Below are positions 1 to 7,131 of a stretch of 10,371 bases of DNA, in pieces; positions within the stretch are counted from its first letter, which is position 1, and each line of letters opens with the position of its first letter. The translations under genes and the position numbers were made by a program. Under the pieces are notes generated by a model. It saw nothing but the letters and a program-made list of their open reading frames with translations, did not search any database and was not told where the DNA came from. The DNA is taken from contig JAPKZT010000252.1 in assembly GCA_026393655.1 (NCBI GenBank), forward strand, positions 1 to 10,371, given 5' to 3'. This DNA is from Actinomycetota bacterium. Lineage in GTDB: Bacteria; Actinomycetota; Acidimicrobiia; Acidimicrobiales; Ilumatobacteraceae.

Positions 1-297
1 GATGCATTGGCAACATTTCGAAAATTCAACTACGAGAATATTTATATGCGCCGCGAGTCGCGGGCGCAAGCCGAATCAGTAGTTCGGTTGTTGCGCGCTC
101 TTATTGAGCATTACGTGGCTAATCCACAACTAATGTATGCGCCTCTCGAGCGAGAACTATTTGATGCACATAGTGCCGAAGCGACGAAACTTGCAGTCAC
201 ATACGTTGGCGGAATGACAGATCGTTTCGCATGTCGACAGGGTGTCAATCTGCTCGGCTGGCGAGAATCGCAATTACCACAAGGCATTGGCATTTAG
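1..297 (+). CDS. dgt: dGTPase-like dNTP triphosphohydrolase, C-terminal part (5' end outside window)
   Basis: The reading frame is open from the first base and ends with TAG at 295-297, so only about 98 C-terminal residues are present. The segment has FNYENIYMRRESRAQAESVV, then LLRALIEHYV, and ends with YVGGMTDRFA. These match the C-terminal helical region of the HD-family deoxyguanosinetriphosphate triphosphohydrolase-like proteins, where YVAGMTDRYA or similar is a hallmark. Family members hydrolyse dNTPs to deoxynucleoside plus tripolyphosphate in the cytoplasm. The HD metal-binding motif would lie upstream and cannot be checked. A nucleoside hydrolase follows 19 nt later on the same strand, which fits a nucleotide-catabolism pair. 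An internal TTG at position 7 is not a real start, because the frame and homology continue to the window edge. Confidence 0.8.
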   Translation, partial: DALATFRKFNYENIYMRRESRAQAESVVRLLRALIEHYVANPQLMYAPLERELFDAHSAEATKLAVTYVGGMTDRFACRQGVNLLGWRESQLPQGIGI

Positions 298-316
298 CCT
301 TTAGAGTGGTTTTTAC

Positions 317-1261
317 ATGACTCAAATTATTTCAAAACAAAAAATGTGGATTGATACGGATACTGCATCTGACGACGCAGTCGCGTTAATTCTTGCATTA
401 AAAAGCCCGACAACAAATGTGATCGGTATTTCGATAGTTGCCGGTAATGTGCCAATAGATCTGGGTGTGCAGGCGGCGTTATACACAATTGAGATGTGTC
501 AAGCGAAAGTTCCAGTTCATGTTGGCGCGATTAAGCCTCTTGTGAGATCTTTTTCTTCTGCGCAAAATGTTCATGGCACAGACGGCATGGGCGATATCGG
601 GCTCAAGTTGAGTGGTCGAACCCCGACGTCTCATGAAGCAGTTCGCCAAATAATCGAAACCTTTAGATCAGCACCTGGAGAAATTGATTTGGTAACTCTC
701 GGGCCACTAACGAATATTGCATTGGCACTGTCGATAGAGCCCGAGTTCGCCAAGTGGGTTAGGCGTTGCATAATCATGGGTGGCACGGGCGTATTGCCCG
801 GCAACGTCACTGTCGCCTCAGAATTTAATGTTTGGGCCGACCCAGAATCAGCGCGAATAGTTTTTGACTCAGAGTTACCACTTGAGATGGTCGGTTGGGA
901 TGTGTCGGTTGCCGATGCAGTTATCTCCGATGAACTCGCCGCCGAATTTAGCGGATTGAGCGACCTTGGTAAATTCGCAATGTCAATTCAACGACAAGTG
1001 CGTGAGTTTTGCCGAACAGAAACAAAACTTGATGGCTTCGATTTGCCAGACCCAATCACAATGAGCGTGGCTATCGACCCGTCAATGTCGAGTTCTGAAA
1101 TTCGCACGTATGTTCGTGTCCATCTTGGCGACGGTGACACTAGAGGTCAAACCATCATTGATCATCTAGACGTACTTGGCAGAAAACAAAACTGTCGAGT
1201 TGTGTTGCGCGTAGATCGCAAACGTTTTGTCGCGATGATTCGCGCTGCGCTAGCTAACTAG
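317..1261 (+). CDS. Inosine-uridine preferring nucleoside hydrolase family protein
   Basis: A 314-residue cytoplasmic protein, the usual length for nucleoside N-ribohydrolases, which split nucleosides into base plus ribose. The Ca-binding N-terminal motif is DTDTASDDA (residues 13-21). Further family marks are TLGPLTNIALAL (127-138), IIMGG (152-156), SEFNVWADPESA (168-179) and the C-terminal metal Asp245 in LPDP. In the Crithidia enzyme the residue before that Asp is His241, the proposed leaving-group acid. Here it is Pro244, so leaving-group activation and base specificity may differ. The ATG at 317 follows a modest GAGTGG Shine-Dalgarno-like stretch about 7 nt upstream; Met10 is a possible later start. 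It lies 19 nt after the dGTPase-like gene and ends 10 nt from convergent rpmA. The substrate cannot be assigned. Confidence 0.88.
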   Translation: MTQIISKQKMWIDTDTASDDAVALILALKSPTTNVIGISIVAGNVPIDLGVQAALYTIEMCQAKVPVHVGAIKPLVRSFSSAQNVHGTDGMGDIGLKLSGRTPTSHEAVRQIIETFRSAPGEIDLVTLGPLTNIALALSIEPEFAKWVRRCIIMGGTGVLPGNVTVASEFNVWADPESARIVFDSELPLEMVGWDVSVADAVISDELAAEFSGLSDLGKFAMSIQRQVREFCRTETKLDGFDLPDPITMSVAIDPSMSSSEIRTYVRVHLGDGDTRGQTIIDHLDVLGRKQNCRVVLRVDRKRFVAMIRAALAN

Positions 1262-1279
1262 TAAAAGAAAACTAGTTAG
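1254..1279. terminator. Symmetric hairpin spanning both convergent stop codons
   Basis: A perfect 8-bp inverted repeat, CTAACTAG (1254-1261) and CTAGTTAG (1272-1279), encloses a 10-nt A-rich loop. The left arm ends exactly with the TAG stop of the nucleoside hydrolase, and the right arm starts exactly with the TAG stop of rpmA on the other strand. Both proteins therefore end in Asn-stop encoded AAC TAG. Its position suggests a bidirectional transcription end or mRNA 3'-end hairpin. There is no U tract after the stem in either direction, so a classical intrinsic terminator is not supported. Confidence 0.45.
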
Positions 1280-1529
1280 ATGCAGGATTAACGTCGACCA
1301 CTTTGCGGCCACGACGCTCTGCGAACTTTACATTGCCGTGCACGAGTGCGAACAATGTGTCGTCACTGCCCTTGCCAACATTTTTGCCAGGGTGAACTTT
1401 TGTTCCTCGTTGGCGAATCAGAATTGTGCCAGCGTTAACAAGCGTGCTATCGAAAACTTTTACACCAAGTCTTTGAGAGTTTGAGTCGCGGCCGTTTCGT
1501 GTAGAACCGCCACCTTTGGTTTTTGACAT
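1272..1529 (-). CDS. rpmA: 50S ribosomal protein L27
   Basis: An 85-residue protein of normal L27 length. The diagnostic N-terminal block GGGSTRNGRDSNSQRLGVK (residues 6-24) is followed by the conserved ILIRQRGTKVHPGKNVGKG (37-55) and DDTLFALVHG (56-65). L27 binds 23S rRNA and its flexible N-terminal tail reaches towards the peptidyl transferase centre. The ATG at 1529 lies 3 nt after the rplU stop. An AAAGG Shine-Dalgarno within the last rplU codons sits 7 nt upstream of it, implying translational coupling. In many bacteria obg follows this gene; here the next gene is convergent. Confidence 0.97.
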   Translation of the reverse strand: MSKTKGGGSTRNGRDSNSQRLGVKVFDSTLVNAGTILIRQRGTKVHPGKNVGKGSDDTLFALVHGNVKFAERRGRKVVDVNPASN

Positions 1530-1532
1530 TAG

Positions 1533-1844
1533 TTAGCCTTTCGCAATCGAGGTAATTTCAACAAGGCTATAGCGCTGACGATGGCCGAAGCGTCGTCGCT
1601 GATTGGTTCGACGCTTGTACATAAAGCCATCAATCTTTACACCAGCAACTTCGCCCAAAACTTTGCCCTTGACCGAAGCCTTGGCAAGTTGGGCAGGTGT
1701 GGCAAGCACTGTTTCGCCGTCAACGAGCATGACTGGTGTAAATGAAACTTCAGCACCCGTCGCTACACCCAAAAGCTCAACTTGAACCTGTTGGCCTTGA
1801 GCGACCTTTTCTTGTTTTCCACCTGAGGCAATAATTGCGTACAT
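1533..1844 (-). CDS. rplU: 50S ribosomal protein L21
   Basis: A 103-residue protein with full-length L21 features. It opens MYAIIASGGKQEKVAQGQ (residues 1-18) and has the central VKIDGF (69-74) and the basic KRRTNQRRRFGHRQRYSLVEI block (77-97), which contacts 23S rRNA. It is an early 50S assembly protein. The gene is preceded by 92 nt of non-coding sequence after rne, and AGGA lies 12 nt before the ATG, a rather long spacing. A TTGATA (1913-1918) with a weak TCATAA 17 nt downstream could form a promoter inside the gap, but the -10 match is poor, so read-through from rne is equally possible. Confidence 0.97.
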   Translation of the reverse strand: MYAIIASGGKQEKVAQGQQVQVELLGVATGAEVSFTPVMLVDGETVLATPAQLAKASVKGKVLGEVAGVKIDGFMYKRRTNQRRRFGHRQRYSLVEITSIAKG

Positions 1845-1936
1845 ATTGAAACCCGATCCTATCTGTGTAATGACTGAACTTGTGTTGTTTTATGAGTAGA
1901 TTCTGCGTTTTGTATCAATTTCTATCTTTCGGTTGC

Positions 1937-3601
1937 CTAGTCGAGCATCGAGTGGTCGACGATGATTCCGCGGCCTTCGCAAGTCGGACATGAGTCTACG
2001 AAATTAGTCAACAGACCCTCACCTATTCGTTTTCGCGTCATTTCAACAAGACCAAGTTCAGAAATATCAAATACCTGAGTGCGGGTCTTGTCGCGCGAAA
2101 GTGAATTTTTAAACCGATCTAGAACTTTGCGACGGTTCTCACGGATCTCCATATCGATGAAGTCAATAACAATGATTCCGCCGATATCACGAAGACGCAA
2201 TTGTCTCGCAATCTCATCAGCGGCTTCAAGATTATTGGTGAATACTGTTTCTTCAAGGTTCGTTTTACCAACATTTTTACCCGTGTTAACGTCAATCACA
2301 GTCAACGCTTCAGTGTGCTCGATTACGAGCGAACCCCCCGACGGCAGCCAGACCTTAATGTCAAGGGCTTTATGAATCTGCTCGTGAACATGCTGGTTCT
2401 CAAACAGTGAGAGACCCTCTGCCTGAGTGTCATAAAACTCAACACGATCCAAAAATTCAGGATTAAAGTCGCCAATATATTGTCGCACTTCTTCGTAAAG
2501 TTCTCGCTCGTCAATGATGATTCCGCGATAGTCACTGCTGAATTCTTCACGGATAACACGCACTGCAAGTGGTGGCTCGCGATATAACAAAGTTGGCCCA
2601 CTTGACTTCTTAGATTTCTCTTTGATTTCTTCCCATAACGCGAGCAATCTCGTCATATCGGTTTGAAGTTCATGCTCGGTCGCGTTTTCGGCTGCTGTAC
2701 GCACGATGATCCCGTGTTCTTCTGGCTTGACGCGATCTAATATCGAACGCAATCGACGACGCTCGTCGTCTGGCAATCGCTTAGAGATTCCGTAAGTGCG
2801 CGAGTCTGGGATTAACACGACAAACCGACCTGGTAGTGAAACTTCTTGAGTAAGACGACCACCCTTAGCACCTATTGGATTTTTTGTAACCTGACACAAG
2901 ATAAGTTGACGAGCCTGCAATACGTGCTCAATTCTTGGCTCGGGACCCTGCTCGACCACATCTTCTTTGTCAAATTGAACATCACCTCGATATAACACTG
3001 CGTTTTTCGGCGTACCAATATCAACAAATGCGGCTTCCATGCCTGGCAGAACATTTTGTACACGACCCAAGTAAATGTTGCCGTGAATTTGCTCGCTGTC
3101 ATCGGCTGGACGACTGACATAGTGCTCGATCAAACTGCGACCTTCAAGCATTGCAACTTGGGTGAAATCTTTTCGAACCTGAACGACCATCATGTAGCGA
3201 CCTAATGGCCGACCGTTGCGCTCTTTTCCGCGGCGGCGTTCAATTAATTCGGCGTCTGTTTCGACAGTGGATACAGGTTTTGAGCGAGAATTATCGCCAC
3301 CAGGACGACGGCGACGATTACGACCCCCGCGACGATTACGCCGCACTGGTTTGTCACCATCTTGAGTGTCGCTCGTTTCCGAGTTTTCTGACGCAGAGTT
3401 GTTAGGTTTTTGTCGTCCTCGCTTTGTCAGGCCAATTCTCTTTGAAGCGTTTGATTCAACCTCATCCCCTGGCACAACTGGTTGAACCGGTGCGGGTCGT
3501 GTGTCGCCAATTTGTGGCTTTCGCACCAGCGCCGCATCCGCAGCTTCAGGTGAGACTAACCGACCTTCTCTTGGGTGTTCTGGTAACTCTGGGTAACTCA
3601 T
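1937..3601 (-). CDS. rne: Ribonuclease E/G family endoribonuclease
   Basis: A 554-residue single-strand endoribonuclease of RNA decay and rRNA maturation. Residues 1-135 form a low-complexity hydrophilic extension with an Arg-rich patch (about 87-99), a likely RNA- or protein-binding tail. An S1-type RNA-binding domain covers about 170-245 (GNIYLGRVQNVLPGMEAAFVD). The DNase I-like catalytic domain has VIDVNTGK with Asp437 and IIVIDF with Asp480, the expected Mg-binding pair. The Zn-link motif CPTC (Cys538, Cys541) supports tetramer formation. There is no long C-terminal scaffold, so the core resembles RNase G with an N-terminal tail. The ATG at 3601 is chosen because AGAAGGA lies 8 nt upstream; the frame extends to a TTG at 3655, but those extra residues overlap an RNA hairpin and lack conservation features. 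Confidence 0.93.
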   Translation of the reverse strand: MSYPELPEHPREGRLVSPEAADAALVRKPQIGDTRPAPVQPVVPGDEVESNASKRIGLTKRGRQKPNNSASENSETSDTQDGDKPVRRNRRGGRNRRRRPGGDNSRSKPVSTVETDAELIERRRGKERNGRPLGRYMMVVQVRKDFTQVAMLEGRSLIEHYVSRPADDSEQIHGNIYLGRVQNVLPGMEAAFVDIGTPKNAVLYRGDVQFDKEDVVEQGPEPRIEHVLQARQLILCQVTKNPIGAKGGRLTQEVSLPGRFVVLIPDSRTYGISKRLPDDERRRLRSILDRVKPEEHGIIVRTAAENATEHELQTDMTRLLALWEEIKEKSKKSSGPTLLYREPPLAVRVIREEFSSDYRGIIIDERELYEEVRQYIGDFNPEFLDRVEFYDTQAEGLSLFENQHVHEQIHKALDIKVWLPSGGSLVIEHTEALTVIDVNTGKNVGKTNLEETVFTNNLEAADEIARQLRLRDIGGIIVIDFIDMEIRENRRKVLDRFKNSLSRDKTRTQVFDISELGLVEMTRKRIGEGLLTNFVDSCPTCEGRGIIVDHSMLD

Positions 3602-3609
3602 CTTGCTAA

Positions 3610-3616
3610 TCCTTCT
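3610..3616 (-). promoter_or_regulatory. Strong Shine-Dalgarno that sets the rne start
   Basis: AGAAGGA on the - strand lies 8 nt before the ATG at 3601-3599. It decides this start over the TTG at 3655, 18 codons upstream. Confidence 0.75.
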
Positions 3617-3623
3617 AAATCTT

Positions 3624-3652
3624 ATAAAACGAAGACCGTCGAACGGTTTCGT
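3624..3652 (-). terminator. Terminator-like hairpin in front of rne
   Basis: On the - strand a stem of 5 bp, one bulged C and 4 bp (3652-3644 with 3638-3629) closes a small TTCGA loop. It is followed at once by TTTTAT. This is the form of a short intrinsic terminator. It lies 123 nt after the rodA stop and ends only 7 nt before the rne Shine-Dalgarno. It could end the mre-rodA transcript, or act as an attenuator or autoregulatory leader hairpin for rne. The U tract is only four bases long. Confidence 0.5.
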
Positions 3653-3714
3653 CAATCACGATCTTGCACTAACACAGGAGACTGAGCGCGCTAAATTCGT
3701 AAAATCGAACTGGT

Positions 3715-3754
3715 GGGGTTCGCACCCCGTGGCTACAGGCTACTGCCCAGCCAC
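3715..3754 (-). ncRNA. Tandem structured hairpins between rodA and rne
   Basis: On the - strand two hairpins abut with no spacer. The first pairs GTGGCT (3754-3749) with AGCCAC (3734-3729) and contains an inner GGC-AGTA-GCC stem. The second pairs GGGGT (3728-3724) with ACCCC (3719-3715) around a GCGA loop, a GNRA tetraloop. The GNRA loop exists only on the - strand, which indicates the transcribed direction. The element begins 21 nt after the rodA stop. It matches no RNA family I recognise; it may protect or terminate the rodA mRNA 3' end or belong to the rne leader. The remaining 3653-3714 stretch holds only a short palindrome (AGCGCGCT, 3685-3692) and no clear promoter. Confidence 0.45.
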
Positions 3755-3775
3755 CGCTCTCGGACGTTTCTTCAA

Positions 3776-4945
3776 CTAGCGGAGACGACGCATATAAATA
3801 CTTTGCATCAAACCCATCAATATCCCGCTTGAAGCCAGATGTGAACCTCCATAAGAGATAAACGGAAGAGGCAGACCGCTTACTGGTGTTGCCCCAATTG
3901 TCATGCCAATGTTCTGAAAAACTTGAAATAACAACATCGTGAAATATCCGGTTGCGAGGAGGCGGTCAAATCGATTTCGTGACAACTTTGCAATCACCCA
4001 AACTCGCCAACAGATAACTGCGAAAATTGCTAAAACAACAAATCCACCTAGCATCCCAAACTGTTCACCAATTGCCGAAAATGGAAAATCCTGAAATTGA
4101 ACAGGGATAAACGCCCCGTTCGTGAGTGGTCCCTGCAAATAACCTTTACCGAAAAAACCTCCACTTGAAACTGCACGTTTAGCAAAGCGCACCTGCAAAA
4201 CAATTCTCTGCAATGAGGGTTCATTTGAGTCCTGATTAAACCAAGCATCAAATCTTCTCATTTGATATTTGTCAATAATTCCAGATAGTGCGAAGGCAAT
4301 GGCAGACGCCGTAGCCAAAAGCGTCAGCATTATGACCCACAAACGCTTGGCACCTGAGAGCAATAAAATGCCAACTACTCCTGCGACAAGGACTGTTGCC
4401 GAACCTAGATCAGGTTGGGCCAAAATAAGAATAAACGGCATCGATAAAATCAACACGGCAACAACCAGTTCATGATAATTAATTTGATCTCGCGCCGCAT
4501 CAGACGTGTAAGCCGCAATCAAAATCAAAACCGTGACTTTCACCAATTCTGCTGGTTGAACCGAAATGGGGCCCAAGTCAAAAGATAATCTCGCACCGCT
4601 GCTCACCGCACCGATTACAAGAACAAGTAGTAGCAGAAAAATTGAGCCCGCATACAAATACACCCCGCGCTCGCGAATCAAGTCATGCCCAAGACCCATA
4701 ACCAGGAACATCAACCCCGCAGCAAACAGAACGAAAAATACCTGACGTTGTACATAGAAATATTGGTCAAAGCCTTGGTTCAAGAGTCGCTGTCTGGTCG
4801 CAGAATAGACGGTGAACAAACCGAAAATACTCTGCAAAGTCACTGCAGCCAATAAAATTAAATCAATGTTCTTCCAAACTGAGGCGACGTCATAAGTCTG
4901 CTTAAACCATTGAGAATTTTTGATTTGAGGTATGAATCTTGACAT
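3776..4945 (-). CDS. rodA: RodA, SEDS-family peptidoglycan glycosyltransferase
   Basis: A 389-residue polytopic membrane protein with about ten hydrophobic segments, the usual SEDS size. RodA polymerises lipid II into glycan strands for cell elongation together with its class B PBP. SEDS marks are GARLSFDLGPISVQPAEL (117-134), AQPDLGSATVLVAG (176-189), SGGFFGKGYLQG (261-272), the catalytic-position Asp286 in QFQDFPFS, and GLPLPFISYGGS (357-368). The usual GARRW and HTDFIF strings are altered to GARLS and FQDFPF, so it is a divergent member. The ATG at 4945 lies 2 nt after the mrdA stop. The frame extends to 4984 within mrdA, but the extra 13 residues look unrelated to the family. It is the last gene of the mre cluster and could be called FtsW-like on sequence alone; context decides. 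Confidence 0.94.
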   Translation of the reverse strand: MSRFIPQIKNSQWFKQTYDVASVWKNIDLILLAAVTLQSIFGLFTVYSATRQRLLNQGFDQYFYVQRQVFFVLFAAGLMFLVMGLGHDLIRERGVYLYAGSIFLLLLVLVIGAVSSGARLSFDLGPISVQPAELVKVTVLILIAAYTSDAARDQINYHELVVAVLILSMPFILILAQPDLGSATVLVAGVVGILLLSGAKRLWVIMLTLLATASAIAFALSGIIDKYQMRRFDAWFNQDSNEPSLQRIVLQVRFAKRAVSSGGFFGKGYLQGPLTNGAFIPVQFQDFPFSAIGEQFGMLGGFVVLAIFAVICWRVWVIAKLSRNRFDRLLATGYFTMLLFQVFQNIGMTIGATPVSGLPLPFISYGGSHLASSGILMGLMQSIYMRRLR

Positions 4946-4947
4946 TG

Positions 4948-7128
4948 CTACTCGCGAATATCCGCTGCACCGCTGACAAGACAAAGTGGATTACGCAACC
5001 GAACTGGTTGAGCGACAATATTGCTTGCCTTATCTAATGGGTCAGCCGGCAGCACGGCGTCATATTTGTACCCGCCATTGAGAGCGGTAAAAATACATTT
5101 AACAACAGGTGCTGCCGCCTGAGAGCCGTAACCAGATTTTTCTAAATATGCATAAACCGTATACGGATGATTTGAGTCCAAACTGAAGGCCCCGAATGCT
5201 GAAGAGTCGTTCCATGGCAAGTTGTTTAAACCCTGCGCTGTCCCAGTCTTTCCGGCGATTGGCAACGCTGCATAGTTGTAGTTGCTAAATAGATTCTCGC
5301 CTGTTGTCTTGTGATAATAATCAAATGTGACACCAGGTCCAGTTATCGCTCGCGCCATACCTCTAACTATCGGCTCCCTGATATTTTCAGTCATTTCAAT
5401 TCGTCGCTTTGGTGAAATTGGCACCAGGTTTTTCACAATCTGGGTTGTCGTCAAATCGGCAAATCCCGGTCGCGCATCTCGAGTTCCTGGAGCTAGTAAT
5501 GAAACAGCAACTCGGGGCTCATAAACCCGACCGCTATTTGCGATTGCCGAATATGCAAGAGTCATTTGCAACGGAGTAACCGACAATAACCCCTGACCAA
5601 TAGCAAACAAGACTTGGTCGCCAACGTAATATGCCTTTCCAGCTTCCTGTGTAATCACCCCCATATTCGCCAGCCGCTTTTTTAATTCCTTACTCGGAAT
5701 TGTCCCTGCGTATTCATATGGCAAATCAATATTTGTTGGGGATCCCAGACCGAATCTACGAATCTCTTGTTCTAAAATAGGCGCATATCCTCGCTCTGTG
5801 AGAATTTGTTCACCGATTTTGTAGAAAAAAGTATCGCTTGAAACCGCGATTGCTGATTCAACATTTACTTGGCCATAACGGCAAGGAAGACCAGTTGAAC
5901 GACAAATTGCATTTCTGAAAACACACTTGACGCCATCTTGGCATTTTTCTTCAGCGATACTCGCGAGTTTGTAAGTGCCGCGGTCGTCGAAAGTATATTT
6001 ATCACCATTAGGCAACTGCCCGGTAGCAAGTGCTGCGTATGCGACGAGTGGTTTAAACGTCGAACCGACGTTGTACCGACCCGATACTGCGCGATTTACA
6101 AGTATCGATAAGTCCGGATCATCAGTTCTCGGAAACAATTGAGAAAACTTGTCTTTCGGTAATCCTCCGTCGAACCAGCGTAAATCAAACCTTGGATACG
6201 AAGCCATAGCAATCACTCGCCCATTATTGTGATTCATCACCACGACTGATCCGGCAGGTGCTTTGTAGTAGTTAATTTCGGCGTAGCGAGGGTCAGGTGT
6301 GCCGTCGGGCATCTTGACTTGACCTGCCTCAACACGACGACGAACAAGCAATTGGGTTTCAAGTGCTTGCTCAGCGAATTGCTGAACATCTAAATCAATT
6401 GAAAGTTGTAAGTCGTTTCCCGTGACTGGCTCAACTCGCTCGACGAGTCTAAGAATTGTGCCTACAGCATCAACTTCGTAGCGCACATACCCTGGAGTTC
6501 CACGCAACAAAGTTTCATAACTCTCTTCGACGCCGTATTGACCAACTCTTTCATTGGGGTCATAGCCAATTGATTTGTAGTAGAGCAAGTCGTCTTTAAG
6601 AATGGCACCCATGTAACCCACAACATGACCACCTAAAGCCCCAAATGGATAATTTCGTCGCCATTCTTCGCGAACGTAAATGCCGGGATAATCCTCGACG
6701 CGCTCCATTAGATAGAGCGCCAACTCTTCAGACACACCTTCGCTCAAAGGGATTGCTTCAAATGGGCCATAGCGTTCGTCAAGCATTCGTTTGATTAACA
6801 CTTCAACCGGAATGTTTAGCGGACCCGAAAGACGCTGCGCCAACTCGTTTCTCTGCGCTGATTTGCGCACGACAGAGTGATCAATTGTGACAACAAGTGT
6901 TCGCCGATTATCGGCGATGACTCTTCCTGCAGAATCAAAAATCCGACCACGCTCAGGCAATAAATTAATTGTTCTAGATCGAACTTTACCGATGATCACC
7001 TCAACATCTCGAGATGCAACTGCCTGTAAAAACCAAAGTCTCGCGCCCAAAATACTAAAAAGAGTGATCCCTAAAAAACCTAAAATAATGAGTCGCTTTG
7101 GCGCACGACCATCTATTTGTGTAGACAT
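4948..7128 (-). CDS. mrdA: Penicillin-binding protein 2, elongasome D,D-transpeptidase
   Basis: A 726-residue class B PBP anchored by one N-terminal membrane helix (about 12-36). Its pedestal/dimerisation region runs to about 240 (ERGRIFDSAGRVIADNR at 59-75), followed by the transpeptidase domain. The catalytic triad motifs are in order: STFK with Ser356 and Lys359, SSD (430-432) in the SxN position, and KTGTAQ (627-632). It cross-links peptidoglycan made by RodA during side-wall growth. Four Cys at 396, 402, 409 and 416 between the first two motifs are unusual and may bind Zn or form disulfides. The gene is somewhat longer than E. coli PBP2 (633). The ATG at 7128 follows the mreD stop by 3 nt, with a purine-rich GAAAGAAAGAT upstream as a modest ribosome site. 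Confidence 0.95.
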   Translation of the reverse strand: MSTQIDGRAPKRLIILGFLGITLFSILGARLWFLQAVASRDVEVIIGKVRSRTINLLPERGRIFDSAGRVIADNRRTLVVTIDHSVVRKSAQRNELAQRLSGPLNIPVEVLIKRMLDERYGPFEAIPLSEGVSEELALYLMERVEDYPGIYVREEWRRNYPFGALGGHVVGYMGAILKDDLLYYKSIGYDPNERVGQYGVEESYETLLRGTPGYVRYEVDAVGTILRLVERVEPVTGNDLQLSIDLDVQQFAEQALETQLLVRRRVEAGQVKMPDGTPDPRYAEINYYKAPAGSVVVMNHNNGRVIAMASYPRFDLRWFDGGLPKDKFSQLFPRTDDPDLSILVNRAVSGRYNVGSTFKPLVAYAALATGQLPNGDKYTFDDRGTYKLASIAEEKCQDGVKCVFRNAICRSTGLPCRYGQVNVESAIAVSSDTFFYKIGEQILTERGYAPILEQEIRRFGLGSPTNIDLPYEYAGTIPSKELKKRLANMGVITQEAGKAYYVGDQVLFAIGQGLLSVTPLQMTLAYSAIANSGRVYEPRVAVSLLAPGTRDARPGFADLTTTQIVKNLVPISPKRRIEMTENIREPIVRGMARAITGPGVTFDYYHKTTGENLFSNYNYAALPIAGKTGTAQGLNNLPWNDSSAFGAFSLDSNHPYTVYAYLEKSGYGSQAAAPVVKCIFTALNGGYKYDAVLPADPLDKASNIVAQPVRLRNPLCLVSGAADIRE

Positions 7129-7131
7129 TAA

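Noticed and set aside
2079..2410. Two + strand frames inside rne
   Set aside because: They overlap the conserved RNase E catalytic core and have no domain or context support.
3602..3655. Upstream TTG start for rne, adding 18 residues
   Set aside because: A strong AGAAGGA lies 8 nt before the ATG at 3601, and the extra codons coincide with a terminator-like hairpin.
3685..3692. AGCGCGCT palindrome as an operator
   Set aside because: Eight bases is too short to support a binding site without a second copy or a nearby promoter.
3700..3775. Possible tRNA, because GGGGTTCGCACCCC resembles a T-arm
   Set aside because: The T stem does not pair as five base pairs around a seven-base loop, and no acceptor, D or anticodon arms can be placed on either strand.
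4946..4984. Longer rodA start inside mrdA
   Set aside because: It would add 13 Cys/Arg/Ser-rich residues unlike any SEDS N-terminus; the ATG at 4945 gives normal length and tight coupling to mrdA.
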